64,000 nucleotides of DNA from Pedobacter punctiformis (lineage in GTDB: Bacteria; Bacteroidota; Bacteroidia; Sphingobacteriales; Sphingobacteriaceae), in contig NZ_JAPWGM010000005.1 in NCBI RefSeq assembly GCF_027213715.1, forward strand, positions 124,001 through 188,000, given 5' to 3'. The notes beneath the pieces are model-generated. The model was not told the DNA's origin. It did not search any database and saw nothing but the letters and a program-made list of their open reading frames with translations. Below, piece by piece: positions 44,213 to 53,442 of this stretch. Within the stretch, counting starts at the first letter, position 1. The number at the start of each line of letters is the position of its first letter. Position numbers and translations under genes: made by a program.

Positions 44213-46618
44213 ATGAAACGAAGCATAAATAAAGTTGCTGTTTTAGGTTCAGGTATTATGGGATCGCGTATAGCATGCCACTTCGCTAATATCGGCGTAG
44301 AGGTTTTGCTGTTGGATATTGCCCCGAAAGAACTAAGCCCGGAAGAGCAGGCAAAAGGATTAACGCTGGATAATCCGGCAGTAAAAAACCGGATTGTAAA
44401 CACAGCTTTGCAAACAGCTGTAAAAACCAATCCTTCTCCGGTTTATTCTAAAAAAGCATTAAACAAAATTAAAACGGGTAATTTCGATGATGACATGTCG
44501 AAAATTGCTGGTTTTGACTGGGTAATTGAAGTTGTTGTCGAAAATTTAGACATCAAGAAAAAAGTTTTCGAACAAGTAGAGCAATTTCGCAAACCAGGCA
44601 CCTTAATTACTTCAAATACTTCTGGTATTCCTATTCATTTAATGGCTGAAGGAAGAAGTGATGATTTTAAAGCACATTTCTGCGGTACACACTTTTTTAA
44701 TCCTCCCCGTTATTTAAAACTGCTGGAAATTATTCCAACACCACATACTCGACCAGAAATTGTTGATTTTCTGATGCATTATGGAGATAAGTTTTTGGGT
44801 AAAACGACTGTTTTATGTAAAGATACTCCGGCATTTATTGCCAACCGCGTAGGGGTTTATTCCATTATGGCACTTTTGCATTTGGTTGATAAACTGGATT
44901 TAACAGTTGAGGAAGTTGATAAATTTACCGGCCCTGCTTTGGGCAGACCAAAATCTGCTACTTTCCGTACTTCGGATGTTGTGGGTTTAGATACCATGAT
45001 TAAGGTTGCAAAAGGACTATATGATAACTGTCCTGATGATAAAGCCCACGAACTGTTTAAACTTCCGGCCTATGTGCAAAAAATGGAAGAGAACAAGTGG
45101 CTGGGAGATAAAACTCAACAAGGTTTCTACAAAAAAACTAAAACAGCAGAAGGAAAAACAGAAATCCTTGCGCTTGATTTAAAAACACTGGAATATAAAC
45201 CTCAGCAAAAAGTAAAATCGGCCACACTTGAAATGACCAAGCCGGTTGAAAATCTGCGTGAGCGCATGAAGATTTTTGCAAAAGGAAAAGATAAAGCAGG
45301 CGAATTATTCCGTCACTCTTCATTCGGTTTATTTGAATATGTTTCCGATAGAATCCCTGAAATTTCTGATGAATTGTATCGCATTGATGATGCCATGCGT
45401 GCAGGCTTTGGCTGGGAACTTGGTCCTTTTGAGCTTTGGGATGCCGTTGGCATTAAAGAAGCTATTGAAGGAATGGAGCAATACGGAAACAAAGCTGCTG
45501 CCTGGGTTAAAGAAATGCTTGATGCCGGAAATACTTCATTCTATAAAGTAGAAAACGGAATTAAAAAATACTACGATATTCCATCGAAATCTTATAAAGC
45601 TTTACCAGGCTCTGAAGAATTTATCATTTTAGATAACCTTCGCGAGCACAAAACCCTCTGGAAAAATTCTGGTGTTTCAATCATAGATTTAGGCGATGGC
45701 ATTTTGAATGTAGAATTTCATACCAAAATGAACACCATTGGTGGCGATGTGATTTCGGGCATTAATAAAGCTATTGATATGGCTGAAAAAGATTATCGTG
45801 GATTGGTAATTGGTAACGATGGAGCAAATTTCTCTGCCGGAGCCAATGTAGGGATGATCTTTATGATGGCAGTAGAGCAGGAGTGGGATGAATTGAATAT
45901 GGCCATTAAAATGTTCCAGAATACTTCAATGCGCATCCGTTACTCTTCTATTCCTGTGGTGGTGGCCCCTCATAATTTAACCCTGGGTGGTGGTTGTGAG
46001 TTTAGTTTACACGCAGATCACGTTCAGCTTTCTGCCGAAACTTATATGGGTTTGGTCGAGTTTGGTGTAGGCGTAATTCCTGGTGGTGGTGGAACAAAAG
46101 AGTTCGCTTTACGTGCTTCTGATGAATTTAAAGATGATCAGATTGTTCAAAATGCTTTGAAAGATCGTTTCCTGACCATTGGTATGGCTAAAGTTTCTAC
46201 CTCAGGATATGAAGCTTATGAACTGGGTTATTTGCAAAAAGATAAATTCTCCATTTCTATGAACCGCAACCGATTACTAGCCGATGCAAAAGCTAAAGCA
46301 ATTGAATTGGCTGATGCCGGTTATACAAAACCTGTTCAGCGTAATGACATTAAGGTTTTAGGGAAACAAGGATTGGGAATTGTTTATGCAGGTGCCAACA
46401 GCATGTACGCAGGACATTATATTTCTGAACATGATAAAAAGATTTCTGAAAAATTAGGTTATGTAATGTGCGGTGGCGATTTATCGTCTCCTACTGAAGT
46501 AACTGAACAATATTTATTGGATTTGGAAAGAGAAGCATTTTTATCGCTGGCCGGAGAAAGAAAATCTCTTGAAAGAATTCAATCTATTATTACTAAAGGA
46601 AAACCTTTAAGAAATTAA
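44213..46618 (+). CDS. 3-hydroxyacyl-CoA dehydrogenase / enoyl-CoA hydratase
   Basis: 801 residues. The N-terminal NAD-binding domain has KVAVLGSGIMGSRIACHFA and the dehydrogenase signature around HFFNPPRYLKLLEIIP; a second dehydrogenase C-terminal domain follows. The hydratase (crotonase) domain is C-terminal (about 490-700), with NFSAGANVG and FGVGVIPGGGGTKE. This order, dehydrogenase first, is the reverse of E. coli FadB and is found in many Bacteroidota. It catalyses the two middle steps of beta-oxidation with the thiolase that follows. Confidence 0.93.
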   Translation: MKRSINKVAVLGSGIMGSRIACHFANIGVEVLLLDIAPKELSPEEQAKGLTLDNPAVKNRIVNTALQTAVKTNPSPVYSKKALNKIKTGNFDDDMSKIAGFDWVIEVVVENLDIKKKVFEQVEQFRKPGTLITSNTSGIPIHLMAEGRSDDFKAHFCGTHFFNPPRYLKLLEIIPTPHTRPEIVDFLMHYGDKFLGKTTVLCKDTPAFIANRVGVYSIMALLHLVDKLDLTVEEVDKFTGPALGRPKSATFRTSDVVGLDTMIKVAKGLYDNCPDDKAHELFKLPAYVQKMEENKWLGDKTQQGFYKKTKTAEGKTEILALDLKTLEYKPQQKVKSATLEMTKPVENLRERMKIFAKGKDKAGELFRHSSFGLFEYVSDRIPEISDELYRIDDAMRAGFGWELGPFELWDAVGIKEAIEGMEQYGNKAAAWVKEMLDAGNTSFYKVENGIKKYYDIPSKSYKALPGSEEFIILDNLREHKTLWKNSGVSIIDLGDGILNVEFHTKMNTIGGDVISGINKAIDMAEKDYRGLVIGNDGANFSAGANVGMIFMMAVEQEWDELNMAIKMFQNTSMRIRYSSIPVVVAPHNLTLGGGCEFSLHADHVQLSAETYMGLVEFGVGVIPGGGGTKEFALRASDEFKDDQIVQNALKDRFLTIGMAKVSTSGYEAYELGYLQKDKFSISMNRNRLLADAKAKAIELADAGYTKPVQRNDIKVLGKQGLGIVYAGANSMYAGHYISEHDKKISEKLGYVMCGGDLSSPTEVTEQYLLDLEREAFLSLAGERKSLERIQSIITKGKPLRN

Positions 46619-46630
46619 GAAGTTTAACAC

Positions 46631-46664
46631 GATTTGATGTTGAAGCTAGCTTCAACATCAAATC
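46631..46664. repeat. 34-bp perfect palindrome between hydratase and thiolase genes
   Basis: GATTTGATGTTGAAGCT (46631-46647) is followed at once by its exact reverse complement (46648-46664). It fills most of the 60-bp gap in this operon. It lacks a T run, so it is not a classic terminator. It may be an mRNA-processing or stability hairpin, a partial attenuator or a mobile repeat. Confidence 0.85.
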
Positions 46665-46678
46665 TCAAATCTAATAAA

Positions 46679-47857
46679 ATGCAAGAGGCATATATTATAG
46701 CAGGATATCGTACAGCAGTAGGTAAAGCACCCCGTGGCGTATTCCGTTTTACAAGAGCTGATGATTTGGCTGCCGAAGTGATCAGAGCTTTAGTAGCATC
46801 GGTTCCGAATTTAGATAACGAACAAATTGATGATGTAATTGTAGGTAACGCTACACCGGAGGCAGAGCAGGGTTTAAATATTGCCCGTATGATTTCGCTG
46901 ATGGGTTTGGATACCGACAAAGTTCCGGGTGTAACCGTTAACCGTTATTGCGCATCAGGTTTAGATACAATTGCAACCGCAGTTGCTAAAATTAAAGCAG
47001 GCATGGCCGATTGCATTATCGCCGGAGGTGTTGAAGTGATGAGCGGAATGCCTTTTGGTGGATGGAAACTGGTACCCAATGCAGATGTTGCCAAAAATAA
47101 TCCGGATTGGTATTGGGGTATGGGCCTAACCGCTGAAGCAGTGGCTAAAGAATATAATGTAAACCGTGAAGATCAGGATGTATTTTCTTTAAAATCTCAC
47201 GAAAAAGCTGTCCATGCCATTAAAAATGGTCATTTGAAAGATGGAATTTTGCCAATCACCGTGAATGAAAATTACCTGGATGCCAATCTGAAAAAGAAAA
47301 CCCGTTCTTATGTAGTCGATACAGATGAAGGGCCACGTGCAGATACAACTTTAGATAAACTGGCAAAACTAAAGCCTGTTTTTGATGCTAATGGTTGCAT
47401 TACTGCTGGTAACTCTTCGCAAACTTCTGACGGTGCAGCATTCGTTTTAGTGGTTTCTGAAAAGAAAATGAAAGAACTGAATGCAGAGCCAATCGCCAGG
47501 CTGGTAAGTTATGGCGTTGCAGGTGTGCCGCCAAGAATTATGGGTATCGGGCCAATTGAAGCCATTCCAAAAGCTTTAAAACAAGCAGGTTTAAAACAAG
47601 ATGATATTGATCTTATTGAGCTGAATGAAGCTTTTGCTTCTCAATCTTTAGCGATTATCAGAACCTTAGGTTTAAACCCCGATATTATTAATGTTAACGG
47701 AGGAGCAATTGCTCTGGGGCACCCGCTTGGTTGTACAGGTGCAAAGTTAACTGTTCAGATGATGAATGAATTAAAAAGACAGGACAAAAAATATGGTATG
47801 GTTACCATGTGCGTAGGTACCGGCCAGGGCGCAGCAGGTATTTTTGAGTTGCTGTAA
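46679..47857 (+). CDS. acetyl-CoA C-acyltransferase (thiolase)
   Basis: I choose the ATG at 46679 ([20 protein letters not shown]), giving 392 residues; longer frames run through the palindrome. The acylated Cys is in [14 protein letters not shown] (about residue 88), and the C-terminal motifs [17 protein letters not shown] and [14 protein letters not shown] carry the catalytic His and Cys. It performs the last, thiolytic step of beta-oxidation. It is the third gene of the marR operon. Confidence 0.95.
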   Translation: MQEAYIIAGYRTAVGKAPRGVFRFTRADDLAAEVIRALVASVPNLDNEQIDDVIVGNATPEAEQGLNIARMISLMGLDTDKVPGVTVNRYCASGLDTIATAVAKIKAGMADCIIAGGVEVMSGMPFGGWKLVPNADVAKNNPDWYWGMGLTAEAVAKEYNVNREDQDVFSLKSHEKAVHAIKNGHLKDGILPITVNENYLDANLKKKTRSYVVDTDEGPRADTTLDKLAKLKPVFDANGCITAGNSSQTSDGAAFVLVVSEKKMKELNAEPIARLVSYGVAGVPPRIMGIGPIEAIPKALKQAGLKQDDIDLIELNEAFASQSLAIIRTLGLNPDIINVNGGAIALGHPLGCTGAKLTVQMMNELKRQDKKYGMVTMCVGTGQGAAGIFELL

Positions 47858-47963
47858 CTTACCATAACGGCAAAAAAGAAAATTGGAAAGCAAATACTTT
47901 TCGTTAAATATAAAATTAAGTGATTATCTCCTCTGTTGATACTCGCTACTAGATACTATAACA

Positions 47964-49757
47964 ATGGAAACAACTGAAAAAAAGACAATTAAAGGTGGTG
48001 AATTTTTAGTAAAGGACACCGTGTATCAGGATGTGTTTATCCCTGAAGAATTTGATGAAGAGCAGCAAATGATTGCGCAAACTTGCCGCGATTTTTTAGC
48101 TGCTGAAGTTTATCCGAATTTAGATAAAATAGACAAACAGGAAGATCCGGAATTAATGCCATCGCTTTTAACCAAAGCAGGCGAACTGGGTATTTTAGGC
48201 GTTTCTGTTCCTGAAGAATACGGAGGTTTTGGAAAAAATTTCAATACTTCAATGCTGGTCGCAGATGTGGTGGGTGCCGGGCATTCATTTGCTGTTGCAC
48301 TTTCAGCGCATACCGGAATCGGTACATTGCCAATTTTATATTATGGTAACGAAGCGCAAAAGGCCAAATATATTCCTAAACTGGGTTCTGGTGAGTGGAA
48401 GGCTGCCTATTGCTTAACTGAACCCAATTCGGGTTCGGATGCAAACTCCGGAAAAACGAAAGCCAGGCTAAGTGAAGATGGAAAACACTACATCATCACC
48501 GGGCAAAAAATGTGGATCACCAATGGTGGTTTTGCGGATATTTTTATTGTTTTTGCAAAGATAGACGATGATAAAAATTTAACTGCTTTTATTGTTGAGA
48601 AAGATTTCGGTGGTATTACCATGAATCCTGAAGAACACAAAATGGGTATTAAAGGCTCGTCAACCCGTCAGGTTTTCTTTAATGACTGCCCTGTACCAGT
48701 TGAGAATATGTTAAGTGACAGAGAAAACGGCTTTAAAATTGCCGTAAACATTCTGAACATTGGCCGAATCAAATTATCAGCAGCAGCTATCGGTGCTTCA
48801 AAAGCAACCCTGAGTACCGCAATTAATTATTCAAATGAACGGATTCAATTCGGTCGCCCGATTTCTAAATACGGTGCAATTCGTTTTAAAATTGCTGAAA
48901 TTGCTTCCAAACTATATGCAGTTGATGCCGCGAATTACAGAGCAGGACAGAATATCGACGATACCTATGATCAATTAGTTGCAGGCGGAATGGAGTCTGG
49001 TAAAGCCAGGTTAAAATCTGTTGAACAGTTTGCTGTAGAATGCGCAATCTTAAAGGTTTGGGGCTCCGAAGCTTTGGATTATGCCGTTGATGAAGGTGTT
49101 CAAATTTATGGGGGTATGGGCTTTAGCGCTGATGCACCAATGGACAGGGCTTATCGTGATGCCAGAATCAATAGGATTTTCGAAGGAACGAATGAAATTA
49201 ACCGTTTGTTAACTGTTGATATGATGTTGAAACGTGCCATGAAAGGAGAGTTGGATTTAATGACGCCGGCTACTGCTGTGGCTGCAGAATTAATGAGCAT
49301 TCCTGACTTTGGCGAAGAAGATGCCACCTTATTTGCAGCAGAGAAAAAAGTATTGTCTAACCTGAAAAAAGCGACCCTGATGGTAGCCGGTGCTGCGGTA
49401 CAGAAACTGATGATGACTTTAAGTAAAGAACAGGAAATTTTGATGAACATTGCCGATATGGCCAGTTATGTTTATGTGCTTGAATCTGCTTTACTCAGAA
49501 CCGAAAAATTAGTAAGCATGCGGGGAGAAGAAGCAACCACTGGTCAGTTAGATTTATTAAGAATTTATTTAGTTGAAGCCGTAGACGGTGTTGCCAAAGC
49601 AGGGAAAGAAGCACTTTGGGCTTTTGCAGAAGGTGATGAACAACGCATGATGCTGGTTGGTTTACGCAGGTTTACTAAAGTAGAACCATTTAATGTAAAA
49701 GAAGCCCGCCAAAGAGTTGCCCAACAATTAATTGAGGCCAATAAATACATCTTCTAA
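47964..49757 (+). CDS. acyl-CoA dehydrogenase
   Basis: 597 residues. The FAD-binding acyl-CoA dehydrogenase fold is clear: AAYCLTEPNSGSDANSGKTKA, WITNGGFADIFIVFAKI, and EGTNEINRLLTVDMMLKRA near residue 410. The extra C-terminal helical part (about 430-597) is typical of the longer VLCAD-like class. It catalyses the first oxidation of acyl-CoA. It follows the thiolase by 106 bp and is probably in the same operon. Confidence 0.94.
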   Translation: METTEKKTIKGGEFLVKDTVYQDVFIPEEFDEEQQMIAQTCRDFLAAEVYPNLDKIDKQEDPELMPSLLTKAGELGILGVSVPEEYGGFGKNFNTSMLVADVVGAGHSFAVALSAHTGIGTLPILYYGNEAQKAKYIPKLGSGEWKAAYCLTEPNSGSDANSGKTKARLSEDGKHYIITGQKMWITNGGFADIFIVFAKIDDDKNLTAFIVEKDFGGITMNPEEHKMGIKGSSTRQVFFNDCPVPVENMLSDRENGFKIAVNILNIGRIKLSAAAIGASKATLSTAINYSNERIQFGRPISKYGAIRFKIAEIASKLYAVDAANYRAGQNIDDTYDQLVAGGMESGKARLKSVEQFAVECAILKVWGSEALDYAVDEGVQIYGGMGFSADAPMDRAYRDARINRIFEGTNEINRLLTVDMMLKRAMKGELDLMTPATAVAAELMSIPDFGEEDATLFAAEKKVLSNLKKATLMVAGAAVQKLMMTLSKEQEILMNIADMASYVYVLESALLRTEKLVSMRGEEATTGQLDLLRIYLVEAVDGVAKAGKEALWAFAEGDEQRMMLVGLRRFTKVEPFNVKEARQRVAQQLIEANKYIF

Positions 49758-49899
49758 AATAAAAAATTAACAACTTAAAGGTTTAAGATAAGGATGCTGA
49801 AATGTCCGGATCTTGAACCTTTTTGCATTTAAAACAGAAATTTATTTCAAACATTCTAATGCCTATACCCTAAACATGAATGTTAAAATAGGTTAAAAA

Positions 49900-49930
49900 T
49901 TGTAGCATCCGTATTAAAAACCTATTTTTG
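49900..49930 (+). promoter_or_regulatory. near-consensus promoter at the start codon of the FKBP gene
   Basis: TTG at 49900-49902, a 20-bp spacer and TATTTTTG at 49923-49930 match the Bacteroidota -33/-7 consensus. The first ATG follows only 3 bp later, so the transcript is expected to be leaderless or to start at the second ATG (49937). Confidence 0.6.
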
Positions 49931-49933
49931 CGA

Positions 49934-50383
49934 ATGATGGTTAGAATTAAATTAACTTTAATATTTTTTATTGGCATAATAATCTTTTCAGCCTGTAAGA
50001 AAACGGAAAGTGAAGACAAGCAAATGACAGAATTTATTAAAGCAAACAACATTAATGCAGTTAAACACGAATCGGGTTTGTATTATCAGATTATAAAACC
50101 CGGAAGTGGAACATTTACCTACCCTTCAAATACAAAAATTACCATCAAATACGAAGGCCGTTTATTAAATGGAAATGTATTTGACAATGGCAATGGACAG
50201 GAACAAACCTTCCCATTAGCAGGTTTAATTGAAGGTTGGCAAATCGGAATCCCTTTAATTCAAAAAGGTGGAGAAATCAGGCTGATTATACCTCCTGATT
50301 TGGGCTATGGAAATCGTGCAGTAGGTACTATTCCTGCCAATTCTGTTTTAGATTTTACCATACAATTAATAAACGTACAATAA
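49934..50383 (+). CDS. FKBP-type peptidyl-prolyl isomerase lipoprotein
   Basis: About 149 residues. A lipoprotein signal ends IIIFSAC. The FKBP domain (about 60-148) has VFDNGNGQEQTFPLAGLIEGWQIGIPL and IIPPDLGYGNRAVGTIPANSVLDF. It should speed prolyl isomerisation of envelope proteins from a membrane-anchored position. Start choice between the two adjacent ATGs is open. The next gene, a two-domain relative, follows 6 bp later. Confidence 0.92.
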   Translation: MMVRIKLTLIFFIGIIIFSACKKTESEDKQMTEFIKANNINAVKHESGLYYQIIKPGSGTFTYPSNTKITIKYEGRLLNGNVFDNGNGQEQTFPLAGLIEGWQIGIPLIQKGGEIRLIIPPDLGYGNRAVGTIPANSVLDFTIQLINVQ

Positions 50384-50389
50384 CATAGA

Positions 50390-51283
50390 ATGAAAAAATA
50401 TACTATTGCTTTATTTTCGCTTTTAGCAGCTGCCGTATTATTTACCTCTTGTAAAAAGGAATATGAATCTATTGAAAGCGTAGATGATACTGCTATTCAG
50501 GCTTATATTAAGAAGAATAATCTTAATATGACAAAAGATGCTACAGGTGTTTATTATCAGGTTGTTACACCAGGAACAGGTGATGTTTTTGCAAACAAAG
50601 ATTCAGTTTATTTTACCTATCAGGAGAAATCTATAACAGATGCAACCACTTATTATACCTCGCCAACTTATGGAGTGAGTGGAACATATTTTGGATATAT
50701 GATAGGCACATTTAATGGCAGTTGGGGTAAGGCACTTATTGGTCAAAAGTATGGCGCTAAGGTTAGACTCTTAATTCCTTCACACCTTGCTTATGGCAAA
50801 AACGGAAATACATCGTTAAACGTACCATCTAATGCAATTTTAGATACTTACGTAAATACCTTAGATTTTAGAAAGCAATGGCAGTTAGACGATTATTATA
50901 TTCAAACCTATTTAACAGCAAACAAAGTTACTGCGGTTAAAGATGCCGCTACCGGAATATATACGGTAGTAACCAGTGCAGGTACCCCCGGAACAGTTAT
51001 TACCGATCAAACTACTTTAGTGGTAAAATATACAGGTAGATTTTTAAACGGTACGGTTTTCGATTCATCTACTGATGGTACATTCTCTACAACTTTAAAC
51101 AACGTAATTAAAGGATGGGGCATTTTGAAAAACTATGCACCAGGTGCTAAAGTTAGGCTTTTCATTCCTTCTGTATTGGCTTACGGTCCTTCAGGTAGTG
51201 TTGATCCCTCTACAGGCGTAGCAACAATCCCTGCAAATACAACATTAGATTTTGATATTGAAATTGTAAGCGCTACGAATTAA
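50390..51283 (+). CDS. two-domain FKBP-type lipoprotein
   Basis: 297 residues. A lipoprotein signal ends LFTSC. The first FKBP-like domain (about 55-160) is diverged: the usual VFD-type segment is replaced by a Tyr/Thr-rich stretch, so it may lack isomerase activity. The second domain (about 195-295) has GTVFDSSTDGTFSTTLNNVIKGW and IPSVLAYGPSG and looks active. It is in an operon with the single-domain FKBP gene. Its 3' end overlaps the convergent photolyase gene by 11 bp. Confidence 0.9.
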   Translation: MKKYTIALFSLLAAAVLFTSCKKEYESIESVDDTAIQAYIKKNNLNMTKDATGVYYQVVTPGTGDVFANKDSVYFTYQEKSITDATTYYTSPTYGVSGTYFGYMIGTFNGSWGKALIGQKYGAKVRLLIPSHLAYGKNGNTSLNVPSNAILDTYVNTLDFRKQWQLDDYYIQTYLTANKVTAVKDAATGIYTVVTSAGTPGTVITDQTTLVVKYTGRFLNGTVFDSSTDGTFSTTLNNVIKGWGILKNYAPGAKVRLFIPSVLAYGPSGSVDPSTGVATIPANTTLDFDIEIVSATN

Positions 51284-52574
51284 GCGCTTCCTTAAAAACT
51301 TTTAAAATTCTTTCTCTTGCAAGAGTATGCTCAACTATAGGTTGGGCATATTTTTTTGTCCCGAATTCAGGGACCCACTTTTTGATGTATTCCAGCTCCC
51401 GGTCAAATTTTTTAGTTTGCAGTTCCGGATTAAAAACCCTGAAATACGGAGCCGCATCATTGCCCGAACCAGCTGCCCATTGCCATCCGCCCACGTTACT
51501 GGCCATTTCATAATCCAGTAATTTTCCGGCAAAATAGGTTTCGCCCCAACGCCAGTCTATAAGTAAGTGTTTGGTTAAAAAACTTGCTACAATCATTCTC
51601 ACCCTATTGTGCATCCATCCGGTTTGGTTAAGCTGTCTCATGCCTGCATCAACAATAGGATATCCCGTATTTCCGGTACACCAGGCTTTAAATTCTGTTT
51701 CATTATTGCGCCATTTTATTTTATCGTATTGCTTTTTAAAAGAATCAAAAGCAGCATATGGAAAATGCCAAAGAATAGCCATGTAAAATTCCCTCCAGGC
51801 CAATTCCGATAGCCAAACAGTGGATTTAGCCGCAATAGCATCTGCAACCGCTTTACGAATGCTTAAAGTCCCGAATCTTAAATGAAGGCCAATATGTGTA
51901 GTGCCATCCAATGCGGGGTAATCGCGTTCTTTAGCATAGTTATCCAATTTGTTTTTATAATCAACTTTAGGAAATTGAAGATTACCCTGTTCAAAGCCCA
52001 TTTCCTGTAAGGTTGGGTAAGGCAGATGTTTAGTTTGGAAAAGGTTTTTAAAGTGCTTTTTTGTCAAATAAGCCCTGGTGTAAAAATCATTCAATTTAGC
52101 CTGCCATTGTCTGTAAAAAGGAGTAAATACCGTATAAGGAGTCCGGTCAGATTTTAAGATCTCGTCCTTTTCAAAAATAACCTGGTCTTTAAATGTTTTG
52201 AAGGCAATTTTTTCACTGGTTAAATACTCAGCTACATCATCGTCACGCTTGCGGGCATAAGGTTCATAATCATGATTGGTATAAACTTCTTTTACCTCAT
52301 ATTCTTTTAAAACTGCCGGCCATATTTTTTCAACTTTGCCATATTTAACCAATATATCAGCACCATGCTTTTGCAGTTCCTGTTTTAGTTTTTCAATAGT
52401 TTGATGAATAAAGGCTACTCTGGCATCATCTTTTGAAAATTTATCCAGGATATGCTGATCAAAAATAAACAAGGGGAGAACCGGATAATCACTTTTTAAT
52501 GCATGGTAAAAAGCGGCATTATCTTCTAAACGTAAATCACGCCGAAACCAGCAAATGCTAATCGTTTTCTTCAT
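51273..52574 (-). CDS. deoxyribodipyrimidine photolyase
   Basis: I choose the ATG at 52574 (MKKTISICWFRRDLRLED), giving 433 residues. The N-terminal antenna-binding domain is followed by the FAD domain with LSELAWREFYMAILWHFP, TGYPIVDAGMRQL, GWMHNRVRMIVASFLTKHLLIDWR and DYEMASNVGGWQWAAGSG. It repairs UV-induced pyrimidine dimers with light. It lies 66 bp after the thermonuclease gene in the same direction, so it could be the end of that operon or have its own promoter. Confidence 0.95.
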   Translation of the reverse strand: MKKTISICWFRRDLRLEDNAAFYHALKSDYPVLPLFIFDQHILDKFSKDDARVAFIHQTIEKLKQELQKHGADILVKYGKVEKIWPAVLKEYEVKEVYTNHDYEPYARKRDDDVAEYLTSEKIAFKTFKDQVIFEKDEILKSDRTPYTVFTPFYRQWQAKLNDFYTRAYLTKKHFKNLFQTKHLPYPTLQEMGFEQGNLQFPKVDYKNKLDNYAKERDYPALDGTTHIGLHLRFGTLSIRKAVADAIAAKSTVWLSELAWREFYMAILWHFPYAAFDSFKKQYDKIKWRNNETEFKAWCTGNTGYPIVDAGMRQLNQTGWMHNRVRMIVASFLTKHLLIDWRWGETYFAGKLLDYEMASNVGGWQWAAGSGNDAAPYFRVFNPELQTKKFDRELEYIKKWVPEFGTKKYAQPIVEHTLARERILKVFKEALNS

Positions 52575-52640
52575 TATTAAACAAGGTATTTTCAAAGGTA
52601 ATAACAGCCGAATGGAAAACAGGTTTCATTTCAGGTGTTA

Positions 52641-53189
52641 TTATTTTGATATCTTTTCTAAGGCTGTAGTACTGTGCTTTGATTTTCGCCATTCCCAGGG
52701 TGGAGTAGGGTTATGGTCATGCCATAACCCTGTTTTGTTTTTTCTGGCATCGGTTTCCAATTTGGCATATACCGTATCGGTAGAATATTTCTTGAAATGC
52801 CAGGCCATTCCCTTTTTCACCATTTCCTGATTTACATTTTGATTTTTATTGTTGAAAACAACGGCAATCAATCTCTTATTCCGGTCATATTTTGCTCCAT
52901 GAACCGTTACCTGTTGCCCGAAACATAAATCTGACAACGTCTTTTTTGCATTATTGCCAAAGGGCTGCGAGCCTCTTTTTTCAGGACAATCAATATGGGC
53001 CAAACGTATTTTGACGGGTGTATTTTGATATAAAACTTCCATTGTATCACCATCCATAATCCGGATTACTTTAGCAATGAAAGTTTGATTTTTTAAGTTT
53101 ATATCAATTACCTGCCCATCCATATGCTGAATGAATGCGGAGTTAAATGTTAAAAATAAAACGAGCGTAATTACTTTTCCCAACCACAT
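52641..53189 (-). CDS. secreted thermonuclease (SNase family)
   Basis: I choose the ATG at 53189 (MWLGKVITLVLFLTFNSAF), giving 182 residues with a signal peptide. The SNase domain shows IMDGDTMEVLY, KIRLAHIDCPEKRGSQPFG and the later GAKYDRNKRLIAVV, with the expected Arg, Asp and Glu residues. It would cut DNA and RNA outside the cytoplasm with calcium. Its start overlaps the end of the small Cys protein gene by 19 bp, so the two are tightly coupled. It ends the island operon. Confidence 0.88.
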   Translation of the reverse strand: MWLGKVITLVLFLTFNSAFIQHMDGQVIDINLKNQTFIAKVIRIMDGDTMEVLYQNTPVKIRLAHIDCPEKRGSQPFGNNAKKTLSDLCFGQQVTVHGAKYDRNKRLIAVVFNNKNQNVNQEMVKKGMAWHFKKYSTDTVYAKLETDARKNKTGLWHDHNPTPPWEWRKSKHSTTALEKISK

Positions 53190-53380
53190 AATGTTTTTCC
53201 GTCCTTTTTTGCTTTGTCTAGTGTAGATTGTACAATCTTGTAACCACAATTACTCAATCCACGACATTTGGAATCATAGTGATATTTTTTTGTGTTACCA
53301 CTGTCGCAAATATACACTGTTGTTGATTCCTTGCTAACAAAATTATTTAAGAATAACATTAATAATAAAAGCGTTTTCAT
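53171..53380 (-). CDS. small secreted Cys/His protein
   Basis: 69 residues with a signal peptide (about 1-16) and a compact domain: VYICDSG, KYHYDSKCRGLSNCGYKIV, then a helix and TLCGWEK. The H-x3-C ... C-G spacing resembles Ada-type zinc-binding folds, with one Cys fewer. It is similar in pattern to the protein at 58114-58320. Its overlap with the nuclease gene suggests a nuclease partner or inhibitor; that role is inference. Confidence 0.7.
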   Translation of the reverse strand: MKTLLLLMLFLNNFVSKESTTVYICDSGNTKKYHYDSKCRGLSNCGYKIVQSTLDKAKKDGKTLCGWEK

Positions 53381-53442
53381 AATGATGAATAAATAGGGGG
53401 TTTACTAATGAAGTAATTTATTTTTAAGGTACAGAATCAATT

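Noticed and set aside
45276..45551. 91-residue plus-strand ORF
   Set aside because: It is an alternative frame inside the hydroxyacyl-CoA dehydrogenase gene.
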